A program made the translations under genes and the position numbers. 64,000 nucleotides of DNA from Euphorbia lathyris (lineage: Eukaryota; Streptophyta; Magnoliopsida; Malpighiales; Euphorbiaceae): assembly GCF_963576675.1 (NCBI RefSeq), contig NC_088916.1:88057501-88121500 (forward strand), written 5' to 3'. Positions 46,906 to 58,886 of the stretch are shown in pieces. Every line of letters starts with the position of its first letter. Positions within the stretch are counted from its first letter, which is position 1. The notes beneath the pieces were generated by a model. The model was given only the letters and a program-made list of their open reading frames with translations, was not told the DNA's origin and made no database searches.

Positions 46906-49678
46906 TGATATATTAGTGGAATGCAATGAAACTAATTTTGTTCTAAATTAGGAAATGAATATGTTGTTCTAGACATGTGCACCCAGTGATGTTCAATTTC
47001 CAATTCCAAATGATTATTTGGAGTTTCTCATATTTGGAGTTTGCCCTCGAATTCCATTATTAGCGAACTAAGAGTAGTTTAATATATGTTTTTTCCTGCC
47101 ACTGGCTCCACTCTTTCTTAACTCTAGATTTCCACGGGTGGGACTGAATCAAACTGTTCTTCTAAAAACAATGGGATACTGACAGCACCAAAGAAATCTT
47201 ATTTTTAGATTTAGTTTCAGACAAATCAATCTACTCAATCTTATAATTAATAAATTTTAACAACTTTTTTAATTGCAATATCCTTTCAAAAACCGAGCAC
47301 AAACATAGTATGAATATCATGTGATTTTATTTTGTTTAATCCATTATTTTTCTCAATTAAGTACTTATAAGCCTAACTCCTTCCAAAGTCGTTGAAAAAA
47401 ATAATGATTTTGTCCTTATCTTATAAAACAAGTTAATTTTGTCCATTCATAAATTTTTTGTGATTTTAATTTTGATAATAGAAAATTTGATTTAATCTTT
47501 GCACTTTTTCTTTGTTGGGTTTTATGTTTTAATGGCAATTCTGAAGATATAATGAGTTTTGCTTATGAGTGGCTTACATAAGCTGTCTGATGTGTTCTAT
47601 GATGATATGATTATTTGAAACCCTACAAGTTTGTCTTAAACTTGATATGCTAATTTTTTTTATTAGATGTTTCTCTCTGGTGTGTATGTTTATGAGTGCA
47701 TTATATAACCTATCTAATGTGTTAGAGTGATATGATTACTTGAAATTGAAACCACAAGTTTGTTTATGCTTCTTTTGTTATGATATGTTTTTTGACACAA
47801 ATCAAGCTTGTTTGTTATTTCTTATGATGAAACTATGCTTGTGACACTTGATCTGAATGTGAGAAAATGGCTTTGTTTTGAAGAAAATGAATTTGATTGG
47901 TGGGGGTGTATTTGTTATTAGGGACTTTGCTCTTAAGAGCTCTTTTCCTATCCCACATGGAAAACTTACCAATAGTTGAAAGAGTATATATAGAGTTGGG
48001 TCTCACAAGCCTTTAAATTTTGTTTAGTAGGTTTTGGCAAATACACCACATGCATGCATTGCAATTTTAGGAGTAACAATTTTTAGCTTAATAAAGCATT
48101 AGCAATTGTTCATTTTAGTTTGGCAATGATCAGGAAGTTGTTGGTGTCTGATTTCTGAAATGGTATTATTATTTTTCTTCAATTCAGTTGCCTACTTTTA
48201 GGCAGATTGATTCAACTCATGCACTTTTTATGCTTCTTCTTTATTCTTGTTTGATATTTTCTGGTAATAATTCATTGCATTTGTAATGACTATATTATAT
48301 GTTTTTTTAATTGTTTGATCATCATCAATAAATTATCTACCAATAAAATTATGAGACGATTTTACTCTCTTATTCTTGTTTGATTGCCTTTAAGCTCCCC
48401 CGAACTTTTAAAAGTTCTAAATGGTCTCTTATTCTTGTTTGATTGCATTCAATAACCCCTTATTTCTGAATAGAATCTTTTGGATGTAGAAAGTTAGATA
48501 CATGCTCGGCCACATGTAAAAAAAAAAACTTATTTCATGGGGATAGTTGAAGTTTTGAGATTATACAATTGGACAAATATAAAGGTTATTGAATGGCATT
48601 GGATAAGAATATAATGTTATTGAATGTAATTAGATAAGAATAGAGAGTAATTTAGCACTTTTAAAAATTTAGAGGGTTGTTGGAATGTATGAAACTTATT
48701 ATTTGATACTGATTAAATATCTCACACAAATGGTCTCGCCTATATAACTTTACTTACTTCACAACTTTGGTTTTCTCCGTCCCTCTCTTCTCTTCTCTGT
48801 AAATGTGTGTGCATTCTAATGATACCTCCCCCGATAGATCTCAAATCTGGAAAGTTGTTGTGATCTCAAATCTATGAAAACCAATTAAATGAGCATTCAA
48901 CAATGCCTTCAGAATCTCATCAAGTGATGGTCATGAACCCTGCAAAATCATCTTGACTATTAATAAACTCCATGACTTTATCTGCTAAAATATTATTAGC
49001 ACAAAGCACTATATTTGAATTGGCCAATTCCAAGTTATTTTTGACTTTTTGTTGGCATTTACTATTTGTTGCTCATTGGATTTTGATTCTATAATGAATT
49101 GTTTTTTTTTTTGCTGGAAATATTTTGTTTCCGAGCAACTAGTTAAAAGCTATTGAATTTTAGAAGCATAATTCTTTCTGGTAAATCTTTGGACTTTTCA
49201 TCTGTTGAATTTTAGGGTTCAATGAGAATTGTGAAGATTATACACCTAATCTATGCTATTGGGAAATATGCTTATCTAATATTAGTTGAATGCTAGGAAC
49301 AACATCACTATATTCCATGAATTACTGGTAATGAGGTTTGGGGCTTACTAATTGTTTTCTAACTGTCAAAAAAGATTCTCTGTAATTATAAATATAATCA
49401 TAATTTTTGTGGAATAGTAATAGTCTTCCAATTCAATTGAATTTCTAGTTTGAAAACTTTATTTGTTTATAACCAATTATAATTCAATTTAATTAATTGT
49501 CATAGTAAAATTCAATTAATTATTTTGTAATGTAAAAAGAAGACTATAATTAAAATGCATAGTCCGTTGGTTCTGGCTGGTCAGGAAGAGATTCACATAG
49601 GGACTAATGTTATTTGGAAATTACTTTCTATATGAGCTAGCATGCGGGCTTTCCAGTGGTAGTTGTGAGAGTCTTATA

Positions 49679-49940
49679 CTCCATCGTTCCACAACACATG
49701 TCTTTCTAGAGAATTTTTTTTTGTTCCACAATACATGATATTTTGCTTCAATTTATGACACATTAATTTGCTTTGACCAAATATACCCCTATTTTAGTTG
49801 ACTTTTTGCCTTGGGAATAGATAAAGTTACTAGTAGATGCAATTAATATAAGGGTAACAAAGTCTTTCACTTAAAATTAATTGCATTTCTTAATTAGTGT
49901 GCATTAACCTTAACATGCATGTATTTTGGAACAGAGGGAG
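49679..49940. mobile_element. Stowaway MITE in copy B
   Basis: Duplicate of the element at 15277-15538, with the same TA flanks (49677 and 49941). It was carried along by the segmental duplication and is not a separate insertion. Confidence 0.86.
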
Positions 49941-50042
49941 TACTTGTCATAGAAGCTTCACAAACTCCTTTTATTAGTTCAGGGATGCAGAATCACCAGA
50001 TAGTCACAAGTCTTCGAAATAGGTACATTGGAAGTATCAATC

Positions 50043-50784
50043 CATGAAAAACAATAATATAAAGAAGTGATTATAGTTCATATTCGGATGTGAAAACCAC
50101 TGGTACCAAAGAAAATGACACTTTCTTAATGCATATTTATAAATAGGAAACATCTAGCAAATAAATACCTATAACTTGAACAAGCATGTGAGAGTTTTTT
50201 CTGGAGGTAGTCAAAGGGTCAGATTTGAATCTTACAATACTTCCTACTATCTTTTCTTCAAATTTTCTGAATCCTCAGAAGCTCCTGAACTAAACTCTTT
50301 TTCAAATAGATAAGTTTAATATTATCAGGAATAATGGCAGACTGATAGCAAATTCAATTTTGACTGTTGTTCGCTGTTTGAAATTAATTGCATTAGTGTT
50401 AATGAATATCTCTTTGCCTTTGTTCTTTATTTGTTCAGAAAACTAGCAACAAATAAAGAACAAAGGCAAGAAGATACCCATTAACACTAATGCAATTAAT
50501 TTCAAACAGCGAACAACAACCAAAATTGAATTTCCTACCAATCTGCCATATTCCTGATAATATTAAACTTATCTGTTTGAAAAAGAGTTTAGTTCAGGAG
50601 CTTCTCCGGGATTCATAAACATTTGAAGAAAGATAGTAGGAAGTACTGTAAGAGTCAAATCTGACCCTTATGACTACCTCCAGAAAAACTCTCACATGCT
50701 TGTTCAAGTTATAGTTTTTTTTGATATTAGTACTGTAAGAGTCAAATCTGACCCTTATCACTTCTTTATATTATTGTTTTTCTT
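50043..50784. repeat. Foldback in copy B, right arm altered
   Basis: Left arm 50043-50435, right arm from 50448. Compared with copy A, about 85 bases of the right arm near 50720-50755 are gone and replaced by a second copy of a ~28-base stretch ('AGTACTGTAAGAGTCAAATC...') that also occurs at 50642. This looks like a templated repair or replication slip. Confidence 0.75.
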
Positions 50785-51230
50785 GGACGTTGGGATAATA
50801 ATTTGAAGTCAACATCCGAATTCCATATGTATATGGAGCAAATGCAACAAGTCTTGGAAAAAGCTGGGATGTCCTATCATGCGAAAGAGCAGGCTTATCA
50901 AAACTCGAGTATCCAACAACAAATGTTTCTTAGCGAGTTCGATCATCAGAATAACATGGTTCATAATTTGCACAAGGCGAAGATGGAGGAGCAACAAAGA
51001 AGACATATGGAGACTTCTAGGCTCAAACACGAACTATACATGACGAGAAATCTCTTAGATGGCTATGAAAAAGCTTTGAATGAGACAACTAAAGAATTCA
51101 CCGAGTATAGAAAGAAATGCCCTTTGCATGAAGAACCAATTTACATGGATACAGGGTCTGGTGGTCCTGTTTTGAGCACGAGTGAACCGGAGAAGTTGCC
51201 TTTTAAAGAAGAGATGACACAATGTCACAA
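50785..51230 (+). pseudogene. Coiled-coil exon fragment in copy B, split by CACTA insertion
   Basis: Same reading frame as at 16441 with one residue change noticed (Y to H in 'NNMVHNL'). The frame meets the CACTA end at 51231 and the rest of the exon lies at 62876-62950. As in copy A, the 8-bp CACAATGT duplication is present, so it predates the A/B duplication; the CACTA landed in its second half. Confidence 0.6.
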
Positions 51231-51256
51231 CACTACAAAAAAAGAGAGTTTCAGGC

Positions 51257-53432
51257 ACAAATTCTTAGGGACGATTATATTATATTGTCCTCTATTAACA
51301 TTATTGAATTAGTAAAGAAGACATAATTTTGTATTGTCTCTAATCAATTAAATTTATTACTTTTTAACATATTTCGAATTAAATTTTTATTTTGGAAAAC
51401 AATCTGTACTCTTTGGGGACCACGCAGCCAACCCTTCACCTACCTCATTTCCATGGCCCCCGTCTTCACCTCAAGAGCAAAACTCTCTGTAGAAATTAAG
51501 TTTTCATCTTTGGGTTATTCATTCTTTTCTTACTCTCTTTAAATCCACTGAAATTGAAACTGGTGTGAGATGAAATTCTATTATTATTTCATCTTTACTC
51601 TCTTCTTCTCTCTATTATTTCTTCATCAGCATCTTATTCTTCCTACCAAGCTGAGAAGGGCCAGCAATCTAGAAGCCAATTTATATTTTAATTGAAGCTG
51701 AGAGAATTAACCCCTAATTACTGGATGAGTTTATTGCCTAAGGAAGCACTTGACAATTCTGCCTTTTACTTAGATCTAGGGCGAAAATTGGAGACTATTT
51801 GTATACTCCAATCCATGACTCAGCTGGTAGATGGAGCTCAAGGTTTTCTTTCTCAAAGAAATAATAAAATTGGAGAGAACTGTGATTTCAGCGCTAGAAT
51901 CCCTTGACAGGTAATTTGGTCCTCTATTCTAATGGAGTTTTGTATGCTCATATTAGATTTTTGAAATTTAGTAATTTGATTTATTCTGTGATTTAAGTTT
52001 CCTAAGGGATAAAAACCAAATACTGATGAAAACGTGTATCATTTAACACGATCTTAAGCTGTGATTTGGAGGGTAAATTTGGCGCCACTTTTTTTGTGGA
52101 ATAAAACCCACGTAATACAGACTCACTAAGTTTTCCTGTGCTATACCAACATTTTCTACAAGTCTGGTAGCGTTTTTGTTCTTTACACACTAGGTATTCC
52201 TTCTCTTTCTCTGTCAATTTTTTTTTTCAATATTTATGATTCATCTGTAGTTGGTTAACATTTGTTATTAGTTGGTTAACAATTGATTTTTATACTTATT
52301 TGTATGATTCACTTAAGAGTAATATGGAAAAAAAACAACAGGTGGAAATTTTGTATGCAGCTTGATTATTTTGCTTCGACGGAGTTTGGTGGTATGGGTT
52401 CAATTTTCAAATATCCTAATTGGTATTTGTTTAGTTAGCTAGACAAAACTAAATTATGAAATGGGAATTGGGAATTGGATTAAAAAAATTCCTGTGTTGG
52501 TCTTTGATTAAGCAATATTAGAATTTTTATGGCATATTTTGATGAAAACACAAGATTGAGTGCATCAAACTTGAGAAGTGGAATATTCCTGGAAACAAAC
52601 CATGAGTATATTTAACTTCAAAGTGATTTTTGACTGTTCAGAGATGAATTTGATCACAAGAAAAATGCTTACATTTGTATATGTACAGAAAATATTGTCT
52701 TGAAAAAGATGAAATTTGATTATGAAAATGAGAATGTAGCCCATGAGTATGACTAATGGGAAAGGAAAAAGTAGTATTTATTATATGTGAGGGTATACGT
52801 AGTCATACATGTCAAGCTATACGTAGTCATACATGTCAAACTATAAATAGAGCATTGAGGTCAATTCATTAGATATCATGGTTATCTGGATCTGGAGTTT
52901 ACACGCACAAAAAAAGGAAAAAAAAAGATATTACAATCTGGGAAAAGAGACAGGTCAAAAAAGAAGAAATGATGTCAGTTTCAATAGAAGCTCTGTTTTT
53001 TTCTCCTCTGTTGTTTGTTGTTCCCTTAGCTAATGTGTTTGATGTTTATATTCAGCACTTAGTCTTGTTAAGTTGATGTTAATTCTGTAAATTAGATTAT
53101 AATTGTTTCTGTATAATTATGATTTCTGCTATGATTTAAATCTTAGACTTAGAAAACTAGGCATTTTGTTTACTTGATTTTTTTATTTTTTTCTATGAAG
53201 GATATAAAAATTATGAATCACTTAAGAGTAATTTCTATGTAACTCAAATCATAAATTAAGCCTTAAATAACAAAACAAACACAAAAAAAAAACATCACAG
53301 TATATGTGTTTTTGGATCTGCTTCTTTAATACATGAAAGAATTTGACTATTGAGCTTGTATTTTATAGATGTATTTTGGACTAAGAAATTATTTCTGACA
53401 GGTTATAAAAAGGTTAATTCAATTGTTAGAGT
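51257..53432 (+). other. CACTA 5' region (promoter/leader), no coding sequence assigned
   Basis: Long AT-rich leader. A GC-richer patch near 51415-51480, followed by CT-rich sequence (51530-51650), looks like a promoter/transcription start area. One short direct pair, 'CGTAGTCATACATGTCAA', occurs at 52798 and 52823. Only one subterminal GGGACGAT motif (51270) was noticed here, in contrast to the right end. Confidence 0.45.
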
Positions 53433-56405
53433 ATGGAGAGTGTAAAAAAACGCAAGAAGTACAAGAGGAGATTACGTCCGGTACTTAAACCTCACCGACC
53501 TATCTTAAATGATTATTCTGATGAAGATACAATTTCCCCGACAAGTCAACAATTGCCTACTTTAGGTGCAAATCAAGGTAAAAATATAATATTTTGAATC
53601 ATTTAGCTTTTATTTTCCTAGTACCATGTATGATATTATATATGTTAACTTTTGTTTCATAGAGGGATGGAGACAAATCTCAAGAGAAAAGAAGGTACAG
53701 AGTGCTGCTAACATTAATGAAGCAACTAGAAATGCAACTGCACGTACACCATCTTCTGTTGCGTCAATGAACGGTACATTATATGCAAGTTATGATTTAT
53801 TTCTTATTCTTGTATTTAATATGAATAAGCTATTTATAATATCTAGTAATCATTTTATTTTGTCAATTAAGATCTTAGAAATAAAAGGATTACAACGTCC
53901 AGTCCTCGTACACGTGCTACTTTCGATGATGAAGGTTTGCATTCTTCATTAAGCCGATCTACTCTCGGTATGACCACGGTTATTATAATTTTCATTTATC
54001 GAGTTTTTTTATATAAATGTTTTTTAGAATGTATAATAACTCTTTGTTCGTTATCTAATATTAGACAAAATGAGGCGTACTATAATCAACAATGCTGATA
54101 ATGAAAATGTTGATGAGATAGATGCTTGTCACTTGCAAGGTTCTGACCATCCACAATCTGATAATCCCATTGATAATCATGAATCTGACTATCCTTGCCT
54201 ATCAGATACGGAGATAAGCGCTGAAAATTCAGAAACTTTTCGAGGTTTGTTTCATTTATAACTTAACATCTTTTTTTAGCACTTTATACGAAAAATTAGA
54301 ATATCTTCATTCTGTTTTTTTTAATTAATTAGTGTTGTTACTTATTTTTTAGCGAGATCAGTTGGTAGGGGACCATACAAAGGGATGGATCTCGACAAAC
54401 TTACCAATGGAAGGAAAAACAAATTAGTTGTTTTCATTCCACCGGGCAGATATTTTAGACCAATTGGGAAGCATTCTAATAAATTATCGTCATGGTTAGG
54501 ATACTGCGCTAGAATTTATAGACCTCCGACTGAGTCTTGGGATGAAATTGAAAAGAAGCACAGGTCCCGTTTGTGGGCTATGATTCAAGTAAATATTATT
54601 GTGTTGGACCGATTTTTATTTATTGTGTAGAATTGTTAAATTTTATTAAATATTTAATGAACCTACATATTGTACAGGACTATTTTGATGTTAGCACTGA
54701 TAGCCCTGAAAAGTGGAAGAAACGTGAAGAGTTAGGAAAGGAGGAGCCCGATACGCCAGAAATGAAAAAAGCTAAATTTGAGTACTTCTGTTTCTTTCAG
54801 ATGAAAACGGCATATCGCAGATGGAAATATAAATTACATAACCAATATCGCATGTATAGTAATGATGAGGAACGCTTGAAACATGTTCCTACAGAACTAT
54901 CTGGAGATGCTTGGAAAGACATGCTTAAAGTTTTTGGAAGCGAGGATTTTCAGGTTAATATATAATGTTTTGTTTAATTTATTAGGTGATGGTTAGTATG
55001 TATTATTGTTAATTTAATTTTAAATGAATGCTTTCTTACACATTATTAATTTGTAGGAACAAAGTTATATTAATTCAACTAATCGTGCTTCTCAAATAGT
55101 GGTTTCTTCAACTGGTCTAACCCCTTTCGCACAAGTAGAGTATAAAATGGTAAATATATAGAGCAACTCTTATCAATTATTTTTAAAGGGTTTGACTAGT
55201 TCTATTTAAGATGATTATACTATTAATGTTGAAGATGGATGAGGAATTAGGCGAATTGCCAAAGGCTTCTGATGTGTGGAAGGCCACTCATGGAATTACA
55301 AATGACCAAGGACAAACTACATTCCATGATTCATAATCAAAAAGGATTTATGTAAGTAATAGAGTTTTTTAAGCAATTGCCTTGTTAGGATCCTGTCAAA
55401 CTAGATTAACCTTTGTTTGATACGCTTATTTCATGTGTTTCTATTGATGTTGTGATTCTGATTTTAAATATAATCATAAAAGCTCTTTGCTTTTCTTGTA
55501 CTTGGTTCAGATGCCTAAAATGTGCTTATGACATTTTCAGTTTCATGTGTTCTAGTTAGTTGAAAAAACTACAATAGTGACAAGTGTTATACAAATATTG
55601 TGGATTGGCATGTGGTTTTTTTGCATTTAGTTATTGGATGGATGATCAATTTGTGTAAAAGTCTGCATCAAAAAGCATAATGAAGAACTATTGTACTACT
55701 TTTATCATATGGGATGTGCAGGTTCTGAAATTTACATAATGCTGAAACTTATTTTCTTAAATCTAATTTCAAGTGAAATCTCTATTATGGTCTTATGATT
55801 GAGTTATTAGACAATTGGTGATTGATTGGTCCATAATATTATATATGTTTGGTCTTCTTTTTTAGGTACTTGTTTGTGTTTCAGGCTGTTTCATATCTTT
55901 ATAATTCGCTTATTAAATTTCACTTATGTTTTACATAATATAGGAAGATATGCAAAGGGTTGAGGATCAGCCGATAAATGATAATCAGTCTGTTCCCACA
56001 TCAGATCATGTGCTACAACAGGTATTTGGAGTTAGATCAGGATATGTTCGTGGTAAAGGATTGGGATATAAAGCAATTACTAGAGGAATGATGTCTAATG
56101 GTAAAAATGATGAAGTTAATGCGCTTAAAAATGAGGTTGCAAGACTGACAGCTGAATTAAAGGCACACGAAGGGCATAGAAAGGCGCAAGATGAACATGA
56201 GGTGGAGCGACAACAGGTTTCTGAATCGTATTGCAGAAGGATGGAAATAATGTTAAAAGAAAATAGCTCAAGGAGTACACAGAATGCTTTGGTAAGTACT
56301 TAATTAAACACATTTGCTTTTGAACTATATAATAAACCATATTGTTAATTGGGTGTTTTTGTTCTTACAATTTTGTAGGAGGAAGAGATGCAAATGGACT
56401 TGTGA
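53433..56405 (+). pseudogene. TNPA-type CACTA accessory transposition protein (Transposase_24-like), 10 exons, one nonsense codon
   Basis: Exons fitted by GT-AG and continuous frame: 53433-53577, 53663-53773, 53872-53967, 54065-54244, 54353-54588, 54678-54953, 55057-55149, 55235-55351, 55944-56291, 56379-56405; 1629 nt, 542 codons. It begins 'MESVKKRKKYKRRLRP' (basic, nuclear-type), then an acidic linker. The Transposase_24 (Ptta/En/Spm) domain lies in exons 5-8: 'YKGMDLDKLTNGRKNKL', 'WLGYCARIYRPP', 'EKWKKREELGKEEPDTPEMK', 'ELGELPKASDVWKATH'. Exon 9 encodes 'VFGVRSGYVRGKGLGYK' and a coiled coil ('EVNALKNEVARLTAELK'). TNPA-like proteins bind subterminal repeats and bring the ends together. A TAA at 55334-55336 (codon 413, exon 8) cuts off the coiled coil; everything else is intact. 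Confidence 0.85.
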
Positions 56406-57235
56406 AGGTTGTCAATTGATGGATTCGTTAATTTTGAACTTGCTTGCTTTATTGATTAATATCACTAGTTTATTACTTTTCAACATTGATAGGGATGATG
56501 TTTTTGGTTTAGGATGGATTTTTAAATGTTTTGATTTCAATTTACATAAGGTTTTAGATTCTAAATTTATTAAATTTCATAGTGGACTGATGAAAGTATC
56601 AGAAAGTTGTTTAGAGGTTGCATATCAATATTGTGCGAATAAGATTGTGTTGTGTTTGCTGAGGAAGCTGGCTTGGCAGCAAAGCTGCTAAAAAAAAATG
56701 TGGGTGTAATCCTGAGCTAAAATGGAGGTCAGCCGAGCTATTGAAATTGTCTGCTTTGAAACTTGCCATCCATTGTCTGCTTTGAAAAGCAAGCTGTTTG
56801 TACAAGTAGTTAAATATGCTAAGTAGCTTCACCTGTCAAGGCTGAATATCGCTAATCATTAGCTGAAAATTAGAGGCTTTGGTCTTCCCCATTTCATTAA
56901 TTGATTTATAAGTCTCATCTATGGCCACTTAGCTCTTCTACACAATCTTGCATAGATCCTATTCCCTTGGTTTCATCCATGGCTCCTAGAGAGTTATAAT
57001 ACTGTTTGAAGTATAATTAAGTTGATTTTGTTGGCATGGACAGAGAGGCGACGGTAGTTTAGTTGTGGATAAGTAGTCGAGTTTTTATCGAACTGAACAC
57101 CAAACCACTCAAAAGCTGTTCAACTTTGACATGCTTATACTCGGATTATCAGAAAATACACAAGCTCGAACTAAAAGTTGAACTCGGTTCGAGCCTAAAT
57201 TCCTATTTACTAAAATTGTAATCAAGCTCGAGTTA
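56406..57235 (+). other. Spacer between the two CACTA genes, no feature assigned
   Basis: Probable 3' UTR of the TNPA-type gene followed by AT-rich DNA. No coding similarity and no repeat copy was recognised. Confidence 0.5.
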
Positions 57236-57244
57236 TTTATAAAT

Positions 57245-57646
57245 GGGATAAGGTGCAAAATATGCACCTAACGTTTACGGCCAGGAGCAAATTTACCCTT
57301 AACGTCAATGATGCAATTATACTTTAACGTTGGCCGCGAAGAGCAATTTTACCCTTAACATTCGGCGAAATATTTTGAATTTCTTTTTGTCCAACTCGTA
57401 AAATAGAAAGTATATTTTTTAAATTTTTTTCCAAATCTAATCCTATGTTTATGACACTCACATGCAAGAATGATGATCGAGAGGACAATTTGATGAATTA
57501 TTTCTAAAATTGACCAAACTTGACAACGTTAGGGATAAAATGGCTCATGGTTGCCAATGTCAGGGGTAAAATTGCATTATTTTAAACGTTAGCGGTAAAA
57601 TTGCCCTTCGCTGTAAATGTTAGGGGGCATTTTTACACCTTTTCCC
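57245..57646. mobile_element. Mutator-type MITE nested in the CACTA element (402 bp)
   Basis: Begins GGGATAAGGTGCAAAATATG and ends ...CACCTTTTCCC. The inverted repeats are about 100 bases long, with blocks of 'AACGTT' and 'CAATTTTACC'. Perfect 9-bp flanks TTTATAAAT at 57236-57244 and 57647-57655. Same terminal family as the element at 30663. Confidence 0.88.
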
Positions 57647-57655
57647 TTTATAAAT

Positions 57656-58886
57656 TGGACGGAATACTATCAATCTTTTATCAAGCCTAAAGTCAAAACC
57701 ACTCATGAGCGGATCGAATAACAAATACAATTAATTGGAAAATTGTTTTAATAAATTAACAATAGACATAAGGCATGAATAATTTTGGGTTTAATACAAA
57801 AAAAAAATGGATTGATCGGATATTTTGGAATCAAATTTTGAAGTGGGATTTATTTGAAATTCTGGTATTTAATAATGATTTATATTTAAATTTTTTTTTT
57901 CAATAGACCAAAAGGACATGGTTTCATTAGACACAGCGTTTCAATAAAACAAAATCAATTATAATCTAATCCCAAACTGCGAGCCCCTCTTTCATCCTAA
58001 TTTCTTACGCCAAAATGGAGAAAACGCAATACCCTTGTCAGGCGATTCAGGCGAGACAACAGTAGCTACCGGAACCCAACCTCGGTTGCTTCGCGTCGTC
58101 AACGTTCGTCCATAGAGGTTAGATGATTGGTCGTTTTTTAATTTTTAAGTTTGTATCACTTGTTTTTTTTAATCTGTCTTCTAATTTATTCATCTCCATA
58201 ATTGTGTGTTGGTTTATAGAATAGAACTGCTCATTTTGTTTGAAGTTAATCTAAAATTTCATTGCATATGATTGCTTTGGGGATTTTAGGTCTTTTTGTG
58301 ATTTGGTGGCCTTTTCATCACCAAGTGTTTGTCAAAATACCTGACTGAGCCATATAAAAAATACTTCCAGTTTAAAATTATGGAAACTGTGAACTAAGTT
58401 CCTACTTGTCTCAAAAACCAAGATAGTATGCATCCTAATAGTAGTGGATGAGGTTTGTATTTATGATTGGTTTGATGCTTAGATAAAAAAAACTAAGAGA
58501 TTGCAAATAAAGTAGTTGTATGTATAAAGTCTTGACTATTTTAGCTAGGCAAGTATGCTCTGTCTTATATAATGGTATTTCTAGTTAGCTAACTAAATGT
58601 AAAATGAGCCATGAAATGCAAAGATAAATTCACATGAAGCCCTTGATAGGTCAACTTCAAATATAAATCTGGTTGACATAAATTATAGAGAAACTTTTTT
58701 TTCAAACCGTAAAAAATGCAATTTGAGACATTGATGGAATGAGTAACTCTTTTTGCTCTCAATTTTTTGGTTTTTTGGTGCTTAGTTCTAGTATCATATT
58801 TGACACTTAATCCTCATTATTGTATGTTAAATCAATTATACATAATGTTAATATGTGATTTAATTTCAGATTGGTTCATAAACGAT
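57656..58886 (+). other. Region before the TNP2-type gene, no coding sequence assigned
   Basis: A GC-richer segment at 58010-58110 may be the start of the second transcript. The remainder is AT-rich and intron-like up to 'ATTTCAG' at 58864-58870. Confidence 0.4.

Larger units (their letters stand above)
34777..47490 (+). repeat. Direct tandem array of the ~4.5-4.7 kb TPS unit
   Basis: It starts abruptly inside the 3' tail of a unit (34777-35950, matching 11331-12500), then copy 3 (~35951-40660), copy 4 (~40661-45190) and copy 5 (~45191-47490, shortened). The landmark AGAAGGGAGGAGCATC repeats at spacings of about 4.7 and 4.5 kb. Copies differ by few bases, so amplification is recent. Copy 3 has an extra ~150-base internal duplication at 38236-38390. 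Copy 5 lacks the promoter-proximal intron and most of the spacer (junction near 45630-45680). Confidence 0.9.
47491..51230 (+). repeat. Segmental duplication, copy B (left part)
   Basis: Near-identical to 13060-16882 (copy A). It contains the same LTR fragment (47868-48060), TATA box (48741-48747), antisense TPS (48900-49165), Stowaway MITE, foldback and coiled-coil fragment. It is interrupted at 51231 by the CACTA element and resumes at 62873. Confidence 0.9.
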
